Origin: Blautia sp.
GTDB taxonomy: Bacteria > Bacillota > Clostridia > Lachnospirales > Lachnospiraceae
Length of the DNA: 64,000 bases
Assembly: GCA_022769545.1 (NCBI GenBank)
Contig: JALEJS010000034.1
Span: 1 to 64,000, forward strand
Reading direction: 5' to 3'
Shown: positions 46,007 through 54,380 of the stretch, in pieces
Numbering within the stretch: the stretch's first letter is position 1
Layout of the letters: each line of letters starts with the position of its first letter
Translations under genes and position numbers: made by a program
The notes under the pieces: model-generated
The model's database searches: none
Seen by the model: the letters and a program-made list of their open reading frames with translations, nothing else
Told to the model about the DNA's origin: nothing

Positions 46007-47425
46007 TTATCTCTGCAATGTCTCAAGACGAAGTGTATTGGTATTTCCGGACTGCCCGTTAATGGGACCTCCGGTAAGGATCAGATTGTCTCCTTTTTTC
46101 AGGCCCAGCACATCCTGTGCACGATGGAGTCCATGATAGAACATCACATCCATGGAGCTGAATTCCTCACTCAGCACCGGCGTCACACCCCAGCTCAGGT
46201 TCAGCTTTCTCCACGCACGTTCCGAAGTCGTCATGCCGATGATATCCACCGGACAGCGGAAACGGCTGACCATTCTGGCGGTCTTTCCGCTGACGGAACT
46301 CACCACAATAGCCTTGGCGTCCACATCAATGGCCATGGCACAGGTTCCGTGAGAAACCGCATCCAGATTGTTGTGGATCTCATACCGGGTAGTCCGGAAC
46401 CATTCGGTATAATCAATCCCTTTCTCCGTATACTCTGCAATTTCTGCCATATTCTTCACCGCTGCAACCGGATATTTTCCTGCAGCAGACTCTCCGGAAA
46501 GCATCACAGCAGAAGTTCCGTCATAAACGGCATTGGCCACGTCTGAAATCTCCGCTCTCGTCGGGCGGGGATTATGAATCATGGATTCCAGCATTTCTGT
46601 CGCCGTGATAACCCGTTTGCCCATAAGGCGGCATTTATTGATCAGATATTTCTGAATGGACGGAAGCTCCATGAATGGAATTTCCACACCAAGATCACCT
46701 CTTGCAATCATGATTCCATCAGCCAGTTCACAGATTTCATCGATACGATCCACACCCGAGCGATTCTCAATTTTCGCAATAATATCGATCTGGTCTCCGC
46801 CGTTTTCATTCAGAAAGTCTTTCAGCTCACGCATATCCTTTCCGTTGGAAACAAAGGACGCCGCCACAAAGTCCACCTCATTGCGGATACCAAACAACAG
46901 ATCCTCTTTATCCTGCTGGCTGAGATATTCTCCCGGCATAACCTTATTGGGGAAATTCATGCTTTTATGGTCAGACAAAACGCCTCCGGCAATCACATCA
47001 CAAATGGCGTTGTTTCCCTCCAGCTTCTTTACCTGACAGATTACAAGGCCATTGTTGACCAGAATGCGATCGCCCACATTCAGTTCGCGGATCAAATTGG
47101 GGTAGTTTACAGCAACACGCGTCTGATCCCCCACAATATCATCCGTGGTAAAGATAAACTCATCTCCGTCTTCCAGCGTAATCTTTTTATTTTCAAAAGT
47201 TTTAATCCGGTATTCCGGTCCTTTCGTATCCAGCATAATTGCAATGGGGAGCTGCAGTTTCTCACGCACCTTCCGGATCAGATCAATTTTCTGCTGGTGT
47301 TCTTCATGCGTTCCGTGGGAAAAATTCAACCGTGCCACATTCATGCCGGCCTGACACATCTGTGTTAATGTTTCTTCGTTGTCACTTGACGGACCAATCG
47401 TACAGATAATTTTCGTTTTTCTCAT
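46007..47425 (-). CDS. pyk: Pyruvate kinase
   Basis: A 472-residue pyruvate kinase that makes pyruvate and ATP from phosphoenolpyruvate. It shows KIICTIGPSSDNEETL, NFSHGTHEEH, LDTKGPEYRIK, and the active-site signature IIAKIENRSGVDRIDEI with ARGDLGVEIP. The C-terminal extra phosphotransfer domain of some Gram-positive enzymes is absent, so this is the short form. The start at 47425 follows GAGGAGCAGGAAA. It is a single-gene unit with its own consensus promoter. Confidence 0.97.
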   Translation of the reverse strand: MRKTKIICTIGPSSDNEETLTQMCQAGMNVARLNFSHGTHEEHQQKIDLIRKVREKLQLPIAIMLDTKGPEYRIKTFENKKITLEDGDEFIFTTDDIVGDQTRVAVNYPNLIRELNVGDRILVNNGLVICQVKKLEGNNAICDVIAGGVLSDHKSMNFPNKVMPGEYLSQQDKEDLLFGIRNEVDFVAASFVSNGKDMRELKDFLNENGGDQIDIIAKIENRSGVDRIDEICELADGIMIARGDLGVEIPFMELPSIQKYLINKCRLMGKRVITATEMLESMIHNPRPTRAEISDVANAVYDGTSAVMLSGESAAGKYPVAAVKNMAEIAEYTEKGIDYTEWFRTTRYEIHNNLDAVSHGTCAMAIDVDAKAIVVSSVSGKTARMVSRFRCPVDIIGMTTSERAWRKLNLSWGVTPVLSEEFSSMDVMFYHGLHRAQDVLGLKKGDNLILTGGPINGQSGNTNTLRLETLQR

Positions 47426-47537
47426 TTTCCTGCTCCTCACTTATTTTTTTGATTCCAGCGCCAGAAATACACTTTTATACAGCAACTCCATCCCTTCTCC
47501 GGACTGCGGCATCTGACCTTTGAAATCTGCTAATTTG

Positions 47538-47566
47538 ACTATAACAAACCAAAAAAACACTGTCAA
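47538..47566 (-). promoter_or_regulatory. Sigma-A promoter of pyk
   Basis: TTGACA, 17 bases, TATAGT on the minus strand, about 113 bases upstream of the pyk start. Confidence 0.8.
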
Positions 47567-47581
47567 CCATCTGATCAACGT

Positions 47582-47609
47582 TCAAGTCAAACGCACGTGA
47601 GACTTGGCG
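47582..47609 (+). repeat. Copy 2 of a 28-base site, upstream of pyk
   Basis: Reads TCAAGTCAAACGCACGTGAG and then ACTTGGCG on the plus strand; 26 of 28 positions match the inverted copy at 45873-45900. It starts 16 bases upstream of the pyk -35 hexamer. Confidence 0.65.
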
Positions 47610-47644
47610 CGCGGATTTTTATATAGTATAATAGAAAGATACCA

Positions 47645-47705
47645 GGGTCAAAAGGTCTGAAACCGCATCGTGCCTGCACGATCGTGGATGAATGACCTTG
47701 GACCC
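47645..47705 (+). repeat. Nested palindromic repeat element, full copy
   Basis: Three nested stems can be paired: GGGTC with GACCC (47645-47649, 47701-47705), AAGGTC with GACCTT (47652-47657, 47694-47699), and ATCGTGC with GCACGAT (47667-47673, 47676-47682). Its left arm recurs at 4028-4055 and its right arm at 24219-24242, so it is an interspersed element rather than a one-off terminator. Confidence 0.65.
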
Positions 47706-47774
47706 GCCAAAACATGAGAAAGTTTTGACTTCAATGTCACACAAAAGAACTATGAAGAAAGAGGTGGATGCCCT

Positions 47775-48302
47775 GTGAAGCAGCAGCAAACATTCGCAGA
47801 TATTGAATACTCCAACCGCAAGCATATAACCAAACGGGAAGAATTTCTTAACGCTATGGATCAGCTCGTCCCATGGTCAGAGTGTCTGGCTGCCATTCGC
47901 CCGTTTTATCCATCCGGAAAACGCGGCCGCAGGCCAAGAGGTATGGAAACCATGCTCCGCATGTATCTGCTGCAAAAATGGTTTCAGCTCTCGGACGAAC
48001 GAATCGAGGACGCCGTATATGACAGCTATGCCATGCGCTCTTTTCTGCATCTGGATTTTCTGCATGAGCAGGTACCGGATTCCACCACTTTGCTGAAATT
48101 CCGGCATCTTCTCGAAGACAAAGGGCTGGAGCAGCAAATATCTGCAAAGATTCACACTTGCCTGGAGAAAGCCGGACTCACACTTCGCAGGGGAACGGTT
48201 ATCGATGCCTCGCTGACCGCTATTCCGGCACCTCCTAAAAAACAGCACACACATCGAAAATCCACAGACGATTCGTTTGACCAGTTACAGTTTCATTTTT
48301 AG
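47775..48302 (+). pseudogene. IS5-family transposase, 3'-truncated remnant
   Basis: A 175-codon frame with a GTG start after AAAGAGGTGG. It matches the N-terminal half of IS5-type DDE transposases: QQTFADIEYSNRK, FYPSGKRGRRPRGMETMLRMYLL in parts, DAVYDSYAMRSFL, and PDSTTLLKFRHLLE. It ends soon after GTVIDASLTAIP, where the first catalytic aspartate lies, so the remaining catalytic residues are missing. I could not find a downstream half or terminal inverted repeats. It is surely non-functional. Confidence 0.85.
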
Positions 48303-48382
48303 CACGGAATCATTTGACCTTATTGTAATTCTGTACTGCAGACGGACTCCATAACCAATTATGAAAGAAAAGAGGACAAATT

Positions 48383-48946
48383 ATGTATGATTCAAAAATG
48401 CGGAAAAATATTCTGATCCCACTGTTTTCTGCCGCGCTGCTGACTCTCTGCCCGTCAGCCGCAAGCGCCCGGTCCATGCCCGAATTCACCGCAAAAGATC
48501 TGGAAGGAAACGAGATTACCGAAGAAATCTTTGCCGAAAAGGATATTACCATGGTCAATATCTGGGGAACCTTTTGCGGTCCCTGCGTGGAGGAAATGCC
48601 TTATCTGGGTGAAATCTCACGCTCTATGCCGGATAACCAGCAGCTGATCGGTCTGGTGATCGACGTGACAGATGAGACCGATCCCAATTTTGCCCTGGCC
48701 AAAAAGATTCTGGAAAAAGCAGATGCCGACTTTACGCAGATTATTACGAATGCCGATCTCTCAGAATTACTTATGGATGTAACTGCCGTTCCCACCACGA
48801 TATTTGTGGACAGCGAGGGAAACCTTCTGGGCGATGCTGTCGTGGGAAATAATGTGGAAGAATATAAAAAGAGACTGGCAGAATATGCCGAAGAATTTCC
48901 GGAAGAAAAATCCGATACACAGGAGAGCACATCCGAAAATGTCTGA
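48383..48946 (+). CDS. Exported TlpA/ResA-like thioredoxin-fold protein
   Basis: A 187-residue extracytoplasmic thiol oxidoreductase. The signal sequence (KNILIPLFSAALLTLCPSAASA) is followed by an AhpC/TSA-type fold, with MVNIWGTFCGPCVEEMPYL holding the CxxC redox pair (residues about 71-74) and the cis-proline TAVPTTIFVDSEG. It ends in an acidic tail. Its stop overlaps the next small gene by 8 bases. With the CXXC microprotein and the NapH-like ferredoxin that follow, it probably receives electrons from the cytoplasm to reduce disulfides outside the membrane. Confidence 0.9.
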   Translation: MYDSKMRKNILIPLFSAALLTLCPSAASARSMPEFTAKDLEGNEITEEIFAEKDITMVNIWGTFCGPCVEEMPYLGEISRSMPDNQQLIGLVIDVTDETDPNFALAKKILEKADADFTQIITNADLSELLMDVTAVPTTIFVDSEGNLLGDAVVGNNVEEYKKRLAEYAEEFPEEKSDTQESTSENV

Positions 48947-49085
48947 GCGCAAAAAAACGCACCTGCAGATCCTGCTGATTCTTTCCGCCATATTCTTTCT
49001 GATTCTGGGAATCTGCCGGAATGAAGCAGCTGTCGTGTGGAACAAGGCCGTCAACATCTGTATGGAATGCATAGGACTGGGGTAA
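48939..49085 (+). CDS. CD1871A-type CXXC membrane microprotein
   Basis: A 48-residue protein with one membrane helix (LQILLILSAIFFLILGIC) followed by a short outside tail ending NICMECIGLG, which contains the CxxC pair. It matches the small CD1871A-family proteins that I recall lying between a thioredoxin-like gene and a 4Fe-4S protein gene in clostridia. It overlaps the thioredoxin gene by 8 bases and is followed after 5 bases by the ferredoxin gene. The CxxC might shuttle electrons between them; this is an inference. Confidence 0.8.
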   Translation: MSERKKTHLQILLILSAIFFLILGICRNEAAVVWNKAVNICMECIGLG

Positions 49086-49090
49086 TACAT

Positions 49091-49987
49091 ATGAAATCTG
49101 TCAACGCCTTCAAGCGAAAGCTGATTCAGATCGCAGCCTTCGGCTTTACAAACATTCATATCGAAAATTTTAAGACAGGCAGCATTTACAAAGGCCCATG
49201 GAAGCACTTCTGTGCCCCGGGCCTTAACTGCTATTCCTGCCCGGCAGCCGCGCTGTCCTGTCCGATCGGAGCACTTCAGGCAGTCAGCAGCTCCATGGAA
49301 TTTCAGCTCAGCTTCTATGTGACAGGCTTTCTTCTGGCTGCAGGAGTCCTTCTGGGACGATTGATCTGTGGCTTTCTCTGTCCCTTCGGACTTTTCCAGG
49401 AACTTCTTCACAAAATTCCTTTCCCGAAACGAAAGCTCTGGTCACCGCTTCGCTTTCTGAAATATATCATACTGCTCCTGTTTGTAATCCTGCTGCCGAT
49501 GGTTGCCACAAACTATATGGGCATGGGCAAACCGTCTTTCTGTCAGTTCATCTGTCCGGCCGGCACTTTGGAAGGCGGAATTCCTCTTTTTATGACTCAC
49601 CCGGAGCTTCGCAGCGCACTGGGATCTCTGTTCCGTCTGAAAGTTCTTATACTTGCCGGAACACTTCTGGGATGTCTGATCGTCTACCGCTTTTTCTGCA
49701 AGGCATTATGCCCCCTCGGAGCCATTTACGGTCTTCTCAACAAAGTCAGCATCTATCATCTGGAAATTGATCCGGACAAATGTATAAGCTGCCAAACGTG
49801 TGTACACATCTGTAAGATGGATGTAAATCCTCTGAAAGATCCGGATTCTGCGGAATGCATCCGCTGCGGACAGTGCCGGGAGGTCTGCCCTGCCAAGGCC
49901 ATATCTCTTGGCTTCCGGAGAAAAAAGAAAAAGCCGAAGCAAAACGCCTTCGGCTGTGTGAAAAACCATTTTTCGCGCATAAAATAA
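49091..49987 (+). CDS. NapH-like membrane 4Fe-4S ferredoxin
   Basis: A 298-residue polytopic membrane protein with about four to five helices. Cysteine-rich loops are CAPGLNCYSCPAAALSCP, CGFLCPFG, CQFICPAG and CKALCPLG, plus two C-terminal ferredoxin motifs (CISCQTCVHICKMDVNP and CIRCGQCREVCP). This is the NapH/YccM layout, which moves electrons across or into the membrane. The start follows GGGG within the end of the CXXC gene. It lacks an FMN-binding domain, so it is not a full NosR/RnfG type. It probably feeds the CXXC protein and thioredoxin. Confidence 0.9.
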   Translation: MKSVNAFKRKLIQIAAFGFTNIHIENFKTGSIYKGPWKHFCAPGLNCYSCPAAALSCPIGALQAVSSSMEFQLSFYVTGFLLAAGVLLGRLICGFLCPFGLFQELLHKIPFPKRKLWSPLRFLKYIILLLFVILLPMVATNYMGMGKPSFCQFICPAGTLEGGIPLFMTHPELRSALGSLFRLKVLILAGTLLGCLIVYRFFCKALCPLGAIYGLLNKVSIYHLEIDPDKCISCQTCVHICKMDVNPLKDPDSAECIRCGQCREVCPAKAISLGFRRKKKKPKQNAFGCVKNHFSRIK

Positions 49988-50012
49988 CAAAAAAGCATGG
50001 AATTTCTGCCCC

Positions 50013-51149
50013 ATGGAAATATATGTTGTTCAGGCAGGTGATACGGTAAGCCGCATTGCCAGATTATTCTACGTGGATCTTTCTGAAATTATTTATGCCA
50101 ACCAGCTGCCAGCGCCCTACGATCTTGCGGTAGGGCAGGCACTCCTGATTCCCACAGATAATTCACCCGCAGAATCAGTACCTCTGCGCGTCAATGGATA
50201 TGCTTATCCCTTTATCAGTCCCTGGGTACTGAACCAGACACTTCCCTTTTTGACAGAGCTGTCTGTCTTTTCCTATGGCTTTACAGCCGACGGCGATCTG
50301 ATACCGCCCTTCACAGACGAATCGAACATGGTGACGGCCGCCCTCCGGGAGGGTGTTCTGCCCATTCTCACCCTGACACCCCTGGACGCAGCCGGACAAT
50401 TCAGCAACTATCTGATCCATCAGCTGGTGAACAGCCCCGAAGCCATGAACCGGCTGATCGACAATCTTCTGATCGTCATGGCAGAAAAAAACTACCGTGG
50501 ACTGGACATTGACTTTGAATATATCCCGGCCGTTGACCGGGACGCTTTCACCTCATTCGTCCGTCTCTGTGCTCAGCGCATGCACGCTGCCGGCAGCTAT
50601 CGGGTATCGGTTGCCCTCGCCCCAAAAACCTCTGCCGCACAGCAGGGACTGCTTTACGAAGGAAAAGATTATCCGGCACTCGGTGAAGCTGCAGATGCCG
50701 TATTGCTTATGACTTATGAATGGGGGTATACCTATGGTCCGCCTATGGCGGTTGCCCCATTAAACAAGGTACGCCAGGTGGTGGAATACGCTGTAACGGA
50801 AATTCCACCTTCCAAAATCTATCTCGGAATTCCCAACTATGGCTATGACTGGCCGCTTCCCTATGTATCCGGCGTAACCAGAGCCCGCACACTGGGAAAT
50901 GTGGAAGCGGTTATGCTGGCCATACAGCAGGGAGCCTCCATACGGTTTGATGAAACAGCACAGTCCCCCTATTTTCGCTATACGGAAAGAGAGATCATCC
51001 ATGAGGTCTGGTTTGAAGACGTGCGAAGTCTTCAGGCAAAATTTGATCTGATACAGGAATATCACCTCACCGGGGCCGGATACTGGAATATCATGCAGCT
51101 GTTCCGGGCAAACTGGCTGCTTCTTGCCGACCAGTTTCAAATTGTATGA
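50013..51149 (+). CDS. LysM-GH18 cortex-lytic/spore-germination type hydrolase
   Basis: A 378-residue protein with one N-terminal LysM domain (IYVVQAGDTVSRIARLF, residues 1-48) and a glycoside hydrolase 18 barrel. The catalytic strand reads YRGLDIDFEYIP, with the DxDxE acid present, and the barrel ends in GAGYWNIM. This is the YaaH/SleL architecture, whose members cleave cortex peptidoglycan during germination. It lacks a signal peptide, as do other spore-coat members of this group. It follows the ferredoxin gene by 25 bases. Confidence 0.9.
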   Translation: MEIYVVQAGDTVSRIARLFYVDLSEIIYANQLPAPYDLAVGQALLIPTDNSPAESVPLRVNGYAYPFISPWVLNQTLPFLTELSVFSYGFTADGDLIPPFTDESNMVTAALREGVLPILTLTPLDAAGQFSNYLIHQLVNSPEAMNRLIDNLLIVMAEKNYRGLDIDFEYIPAVDRDAFTSFVRLCAQRMHAAGSYRVSVALAPKTSAAQQGLLYEGKDYPALGEAADAVLLMTYEWGYTYGPPMAVAPLNKVRQVVEYAVTEIPPSKIYLGIPNYGYDWPLPYVSGVTRARTLGNVEAVMLAIQQGASIRFDETAQSPYFRYTEREIIHEVWFEDVRSLQAKFDLIQEYHLTGAGYWNIMQLFRANWLLLADQFQIV

Positions 51150-51164
51150 ACCATCTGCCGCACA

Positions 51165-52187
51165 TCATTCACATTCCGTCTCTGTGATCTGCTTCACACT
51201 GCCTCTGATCACCAGCTGCACCGGCAATATCTGAAACGGCTCTTCACAATGTCCCTCCTTCAGATCTTTCAGTGCAGCCAGCGCTCTTCTCGCGCGGTCT
51301 TCCACATCCTGACCGATCGTGGTAAGTCCGGGAAAGACATTTTCACACATGGGAATATTATCAAATCCGGTGACGGAGAGCTCCTCCGGCACACAGATTT
51401 TCCTCTGCTGCAGAAACAGCATCAGCTCAATGGCATATTTATCGGACGCCGCAAAAACAGCCGTATGGTATGTGAGAATCTCCTCCAGATGCCGTTCATA
51501 AAAACGCATCCTCTCTGCTTTTAACATGGGAATCTGCAGAAAGCCTGCCTTTCCGCCTCTCATTCCCGCCTGACATCCCACGATCCGCTCTTTATCCATA
51601 CAGGAATAATTATCCGCAATGCAGAGTACGTTCCGATGTCCCATGCGGTACAGATAATTTCCCATTTCATAACCGCCCCCGTAATTGTCCACAAAGAGGT
51701 TGCAGATCCTCTGATTTTCTTCAAAATAACCGTCGTACACCACAAACGGAATGCGCATATTGTCCCGGAGCATCTGATAGTCGCTTTCACAGAATCCGAT
51801 CAGTATCAGTCCCTCCATATTCCACATAGATGCATACCGGATAATGTCGTTACAGTCTGCCGTGGTTTTCACCATCATAAAATAGCCGGCGTTCTCAATT
51901 TCGTTGGCAAGCGCATTGAGAGAAGAGGAAACAAAGGGATCCTCCAGCACCCGGCGTTCATACTTCGGGTGGTTATTGATCACAACTCCGATGATCCTGG
52001 AATCATTCTGTGCCAGAAGAACAGCTGCCATGCTTGGAATATAGCCGCGTTTCTCCAGCAGCTCCTGCACCCGCTTCACGGTCTCCTCTGATATTTTCTT
52101 TGTTTTTCCATGAATCACATTGGAAACCGTAGCGGTACTCAGTCCAAGTTCCTCTGCGATATCACGGATGCGAATGCGCTCTCCCAT
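51165..52187 (-). CDS. LacI-family transcriptional regulator
   Basis: A 340-residue repressor. The helix-turn-helix is RIRDIAEELGLSTATVSNVIHGKTKKI, and a periplasmic-binding-like effector domain follows (IIGVVINNHPKYE, VTGFDNIPMCENVFPGLTTI). The ligand is probably a sugar, but the residues do not tell which. The ribosome site is weak (GGAAGGA at a distance of 13). A 14-base palindrome TCTGCTGACGCAGA lies 33 bases upstream and recurs upstream of the next gene, so it may be this regulator's operator. Confidence 0.92.
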   Translation of the reverse strand: MGERIRIRDIAEELGLSTATVSNVIHGKTKKISEETVKRVQELLEKRGYIPSMAAVLLAQNDSRIIGVVINNHPKYERRVLEDPFVSSSLNALANEIENAGYFMMVKTTADCNDIIRYASMWNMEGLILIGFCESDYQMLRDNMRIPFVVYDGYFEENQRICNLFVDNYGGGYEMGNYLYRMGHRNVLCIADNYSCMDKERIVGCQAGMRGGKAGFLQIPMLKAERMRFYERHLEEILTYHTAVFAASDKYAIELMLFLQQRKICVPEELSVTGFDNIPMCENVFPGLTTIGQDVEDRARRALAALKDLKEGHCEEPFQILPVQLVIRGSVKQITETECE

Positions 52188-52219
52188 AGTCTTTTTTGTC
52201 TTCCTTCCTGATCGGCATA

Positions 52220-52233
52220 TCTGCTGACGCAGA
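52220..52233. promoter_or_regulatory. Palindromic site TCTGCTGACGCAGA, copy 1
   Basis: Inverted TCTGC/GCAGA around TGAC, followed by CATCACC. It lies just upstream of the LacI-type gene and directly after the HD-domain gene. An identical 14-mer is at 52905-52918. Confidence 0.6.
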
Positions 52234-52247
52234 CATCACCAAAATTA

Positions 52248-52838
52248 CTACACCTGATACCGCTCCATTTCTTCTCCGATCTGCGCTTCACAGGACCGCA
52301 TCGCTTGGATCGTTTTATCAAACAGATCGTCCAGTTCCCAGCCCAGACGCTGTGCACCGTCACGGATTACATCCCTGGAGCATCCGGCCGCAAACCGTTT
52401 ATCCTTGAATTTCTTTTTCAGGCTCTTAACCTCCATATCCATAACACTCTTCGACGGGCGCATCAGTGCCGCAGACCAGATCAGGCCTGTCAGTTCATCC
52501 GCTGCAAACAGAACCTTCTCCATCTCATGCTTCGGCTCCTGCTCACTGCAGATTCCATAGCCATGCGAACAGATGGAATAAATCATATCCTCACCGACGC
52601 CTCCGTCCCGCAAAAGCCCCGGTGCTTTCCGGCAGTGCTCCTCCGGATACCGTTCGAAATCGATGTCATGAAGAAGTCCCGTAATTCCCCAGTATTCCTC
52701 CTCTTCTCCATAACCAAGCTCCTTCGCATACCAGCGCATCACACCTTCCACTGTGAGTGCATGCTGAATATGAAACGGTTCCTTATTGTACTTTTTCAGA
52801 AGCTCCATAGCCTCTTCTCTTGTCAGATTACTCTTCAT
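52248..52838 (-). CDS. HD-domain phosphohydrolase-like protein
   Basis: A 196-residue HD-superfamily protein with histidine in HIQHALTVEGVM, the HD pair in GLLHDIDFERYPEEH, and a third histidine in SICSHGYG. These bind metal and hydrolyse phosphate esters. It is a small stand-alone type seen in clostridia, with no signalling domains attached, so nucleotides are likely substrates. It is single, between two copies of the TCTGCTGACGCAGA palindrome. Confidence 0.85.
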   Translation of the reverse strand: MKSNLTREEAMELLKKYNKEPFHIQHALTVEGVMRWYAKELGYGEEEEYWGITGLLHDIDFERYPEEHCRKAPGLLRDGGVGEDMIYSICSHGYGICSEQEPKHEMEKVLFAADELTGLIWSAALMRPSKSVMDMEVKSLKKKFKDKRFAAGCSRDVIRDGAQRLGWELDDLFDKTIQAMRSCEAQIGEEMERYQV

Positions 52839-53140
52839 GTTCTGCCTCTTTTCCTGACACCGCCTTCCCGGACAGCATCATCCTTTTCTCTCAAAACGGG
52901 CCGGTCTGCTGACGCAGATCTCACCGTGTCTAAACACATTAAGCATACCACAGGCTTTCTGTAATTTCCAGACACATCTGTCTCTTCTGCCGAAAGAAGG
53001 AGACAGCAAAGAAAAAAAGAACATTGCGATTCCGGAAACAGCTTCGCACAGAATGTGCAGCACCTGGGAAAAAGAATGCAGATATTGTACCGGATTCCCA
53101 AATGTGATAAGGTGTAAAAAAACACAGAAAGAAGAAGCTT
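52839..53140. other. Divergent region between the HD gene and chrA
   Basis: The 302-base gap contains the second palindromic site (52905-52918). I see no convincing promoter and no coding sequence; the open frames across it are short and lack good starts. Confidence 0.5.
52905..52918. promoter_or_regulatory. Palindromic site TCTGCTGACGCAGA, copy 2
   Basis: Identical to copy 1 over 14 bases, and followed by TCTCACC where copy 1 has CATCACC. It lies 67 bases upstream of the HD gene start. Confidence 0.6.
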
Positions 53141-53752
53141 ATGAAAAAAGCAAACGAAGAAACCATTTCATCCCGTCAGAAGCCGCTTACCGATGGGCAG
53201 ATGTGTATGCAGCTTTTCTGGATCACACTGACCCTGAGTGCGAGCACCTTTGGCGGAGGATTTGTCATCATCAGTATGATGCAGAAAAAGCTGGTGCATC
53301 AGCTGCACTGGCTGACGGAGGATGAAATGCTGGATATGACAGCGATTGCACAGTCATCGCCCGGTGCACTGGGCGTAAACATTGCCATTGTAACCGGTTA
53401 CCGGCTGCAGCGTCTGAAAGGTGCCCTCATCTGCGCGGTGGGCGCTGTAATTCCCCCCATCGTAATCATTTCCATCCTTTCTCTTTTTTACAGTCAGTTC
53501 CGGGATAACCGCTATATAGCCATTATGCTTCAGGTCATGCGGGCCGGCGTGGCTGCTGTTATCGCAGACGTGGTAATCGGCCTGGCCGAAAAAATCATAA
53601 AATCGAAAAGCATTCTCTGGATCGGAATGATGGCCGCTGCATTTGCAGCCACCTGTTTTTTTCGGGTCAGTGCTGTCACAATCATCCTGATCTGTGGCGC
53701 GACAGGGCTGCTTCATGCCCTGACTCCGTCCGGAAAGGAGGGCAAGGGATGA
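53141..53752 (+). CDS. Chromate transporter family protein, first half
   Basis: A 203-residue membrane protein equal to one half of a ChrA (CHR family) antiporter, with the motif SASTFGGGFVIISMMQ near residue 30 and IAQSSPGALGVNIA at the first substrate loop. Two-gene (short-chain) CHR pairs form a heterodimer. It overlaps the second half by 4 bases (ATGA). The ribosome site is weak. Chromate export is the known role of relatives; the natural substrate in an anaerobe may be another oxyanion. Confidence 0.9.
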   Translation: MKKANEETISSRQKPLTDGQMCMQLFWITLTLSASTFGGGFVIISMMQKKLVHQLHWLTEDEMLDMTAIAQSSPGALGVNIAIVTGYRLQRLKGALICAVGAVIPPIVIISILSLFYSQFRDNRYIAIMLQVMRAGVAAVIADVVIGLAEKIIKSKSILWIGMMAAAFAATCFFRVSAVTIILICGATGLLHALTPSGKEGKG

Positions 53753-54327
53753 TCTATCTTCAATTATTCTGGGCATTTTTTCAGATCGGCCTGTTCAGCT
53801 TCGGCGGCGGATACGCTGCTGTCCCGCTGATCCAGAGCCGTGTCGTCGAGGGATACCACTGGCTGGAAATGAGCCAGTTTGCAGATCTGATCACCATTGC
53901 AGAGATGACTCCCGGACCAATTGCAGTAAACAGTGCCACCTTTGTCGGACAGCAGATCGCCGGTCTTCCCGGTGCGCTGGTCTGCACGCTGGGCTGCATC
54001 CTTCCGGCGTTTATCATTGTTCTGCTTCTGTCCTGGCTGTACATAAAATACCGCAGTCTGAAGGCTATGCAGGGAATTCTTACCGGACTTCGCCCCGCTA
54101 TTGTGGCAATGATCGCCTCCGCAGGAGTAACCCTTCTGACACTGGCATTGTTTGATGCATCTTTGACGGAACTCTGCCTTTCCGATTTTCGGATTGTGGA
54201 ATGCATTCTGTTCTGCGTCAGCCTGCTTGTACTCCGGAAAATAAAAATCGGCCCCATACCGGTTATTTTTGGTTCCGGCATTGTCGGCATGATCGTCTAT
54301 GTTCTCCTGGAGAAGATTGGTGTATGA
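53749..54327 (+). CDS. Chromate transporter family protein, second half
   Basis: A 192-residue partner of the preceding half transporter. It shows GLFSFGGGYAAVPLIQ near residue 12 and IAEMTPGPIAVNSATFVGQQ, the CHR family loop, and then four or five hydrophobic helices. Translation is coupled by an ATGA overlap. A terminator follows closely, so the two genes form a complete unit. Confidence 0.92.
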   Translation: MIYLQLFWAFFQIGLFSFGGGYAAVPLIQSRVVEGYHWLEMSQFADLITIAEMTPGPIAVNSATFVGQQIAGLPGALVCTLGCILPAFIIVLLLSWLYIKYRSLKAMQGILTGLRPAIVAMIASAGVTLLTLALFDASLTELCLSDFRIVECILFCVSLLVLRKIKIGPIPVIFGSGIVGMIVYVLLEKIGV

Positions 54328-54341
54328 TCCTAAACGGAAAT

Positions 54342-54380
54342 GTCTGCCGGCAGAAAATTCTTCCGGCAGACAAAAATCAT
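54342..54380. terminator. Terminator between the chromate transporter and GH43 genes
   Basis: GTCTGCCGG pairs with CCGGCAGAC, followed by AAAAATCATTT; it sits between convergent genes. Confidence 0.8.

Larger units (their letters stand above)
47426..47774. other. Intergenic region with pyk promoter, 28-base site and palindromic repeat
   Basis: The 349-base gap contains the pyk promoter (47538-47566), copy 2 of the 28-base site (47582-47609), a possible plus-strand TATAAT at about 47626, and the nested palindromic repeat (47645-47705). I see no gene before the transposase remnant. Confidence 0.6.

Noticed and set aside
53053-53325. Frame overlapping the start of the chromate transporter gene
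   Set aside because: Out of frame with the clear ChrA start at 53141, no domain, poor start.
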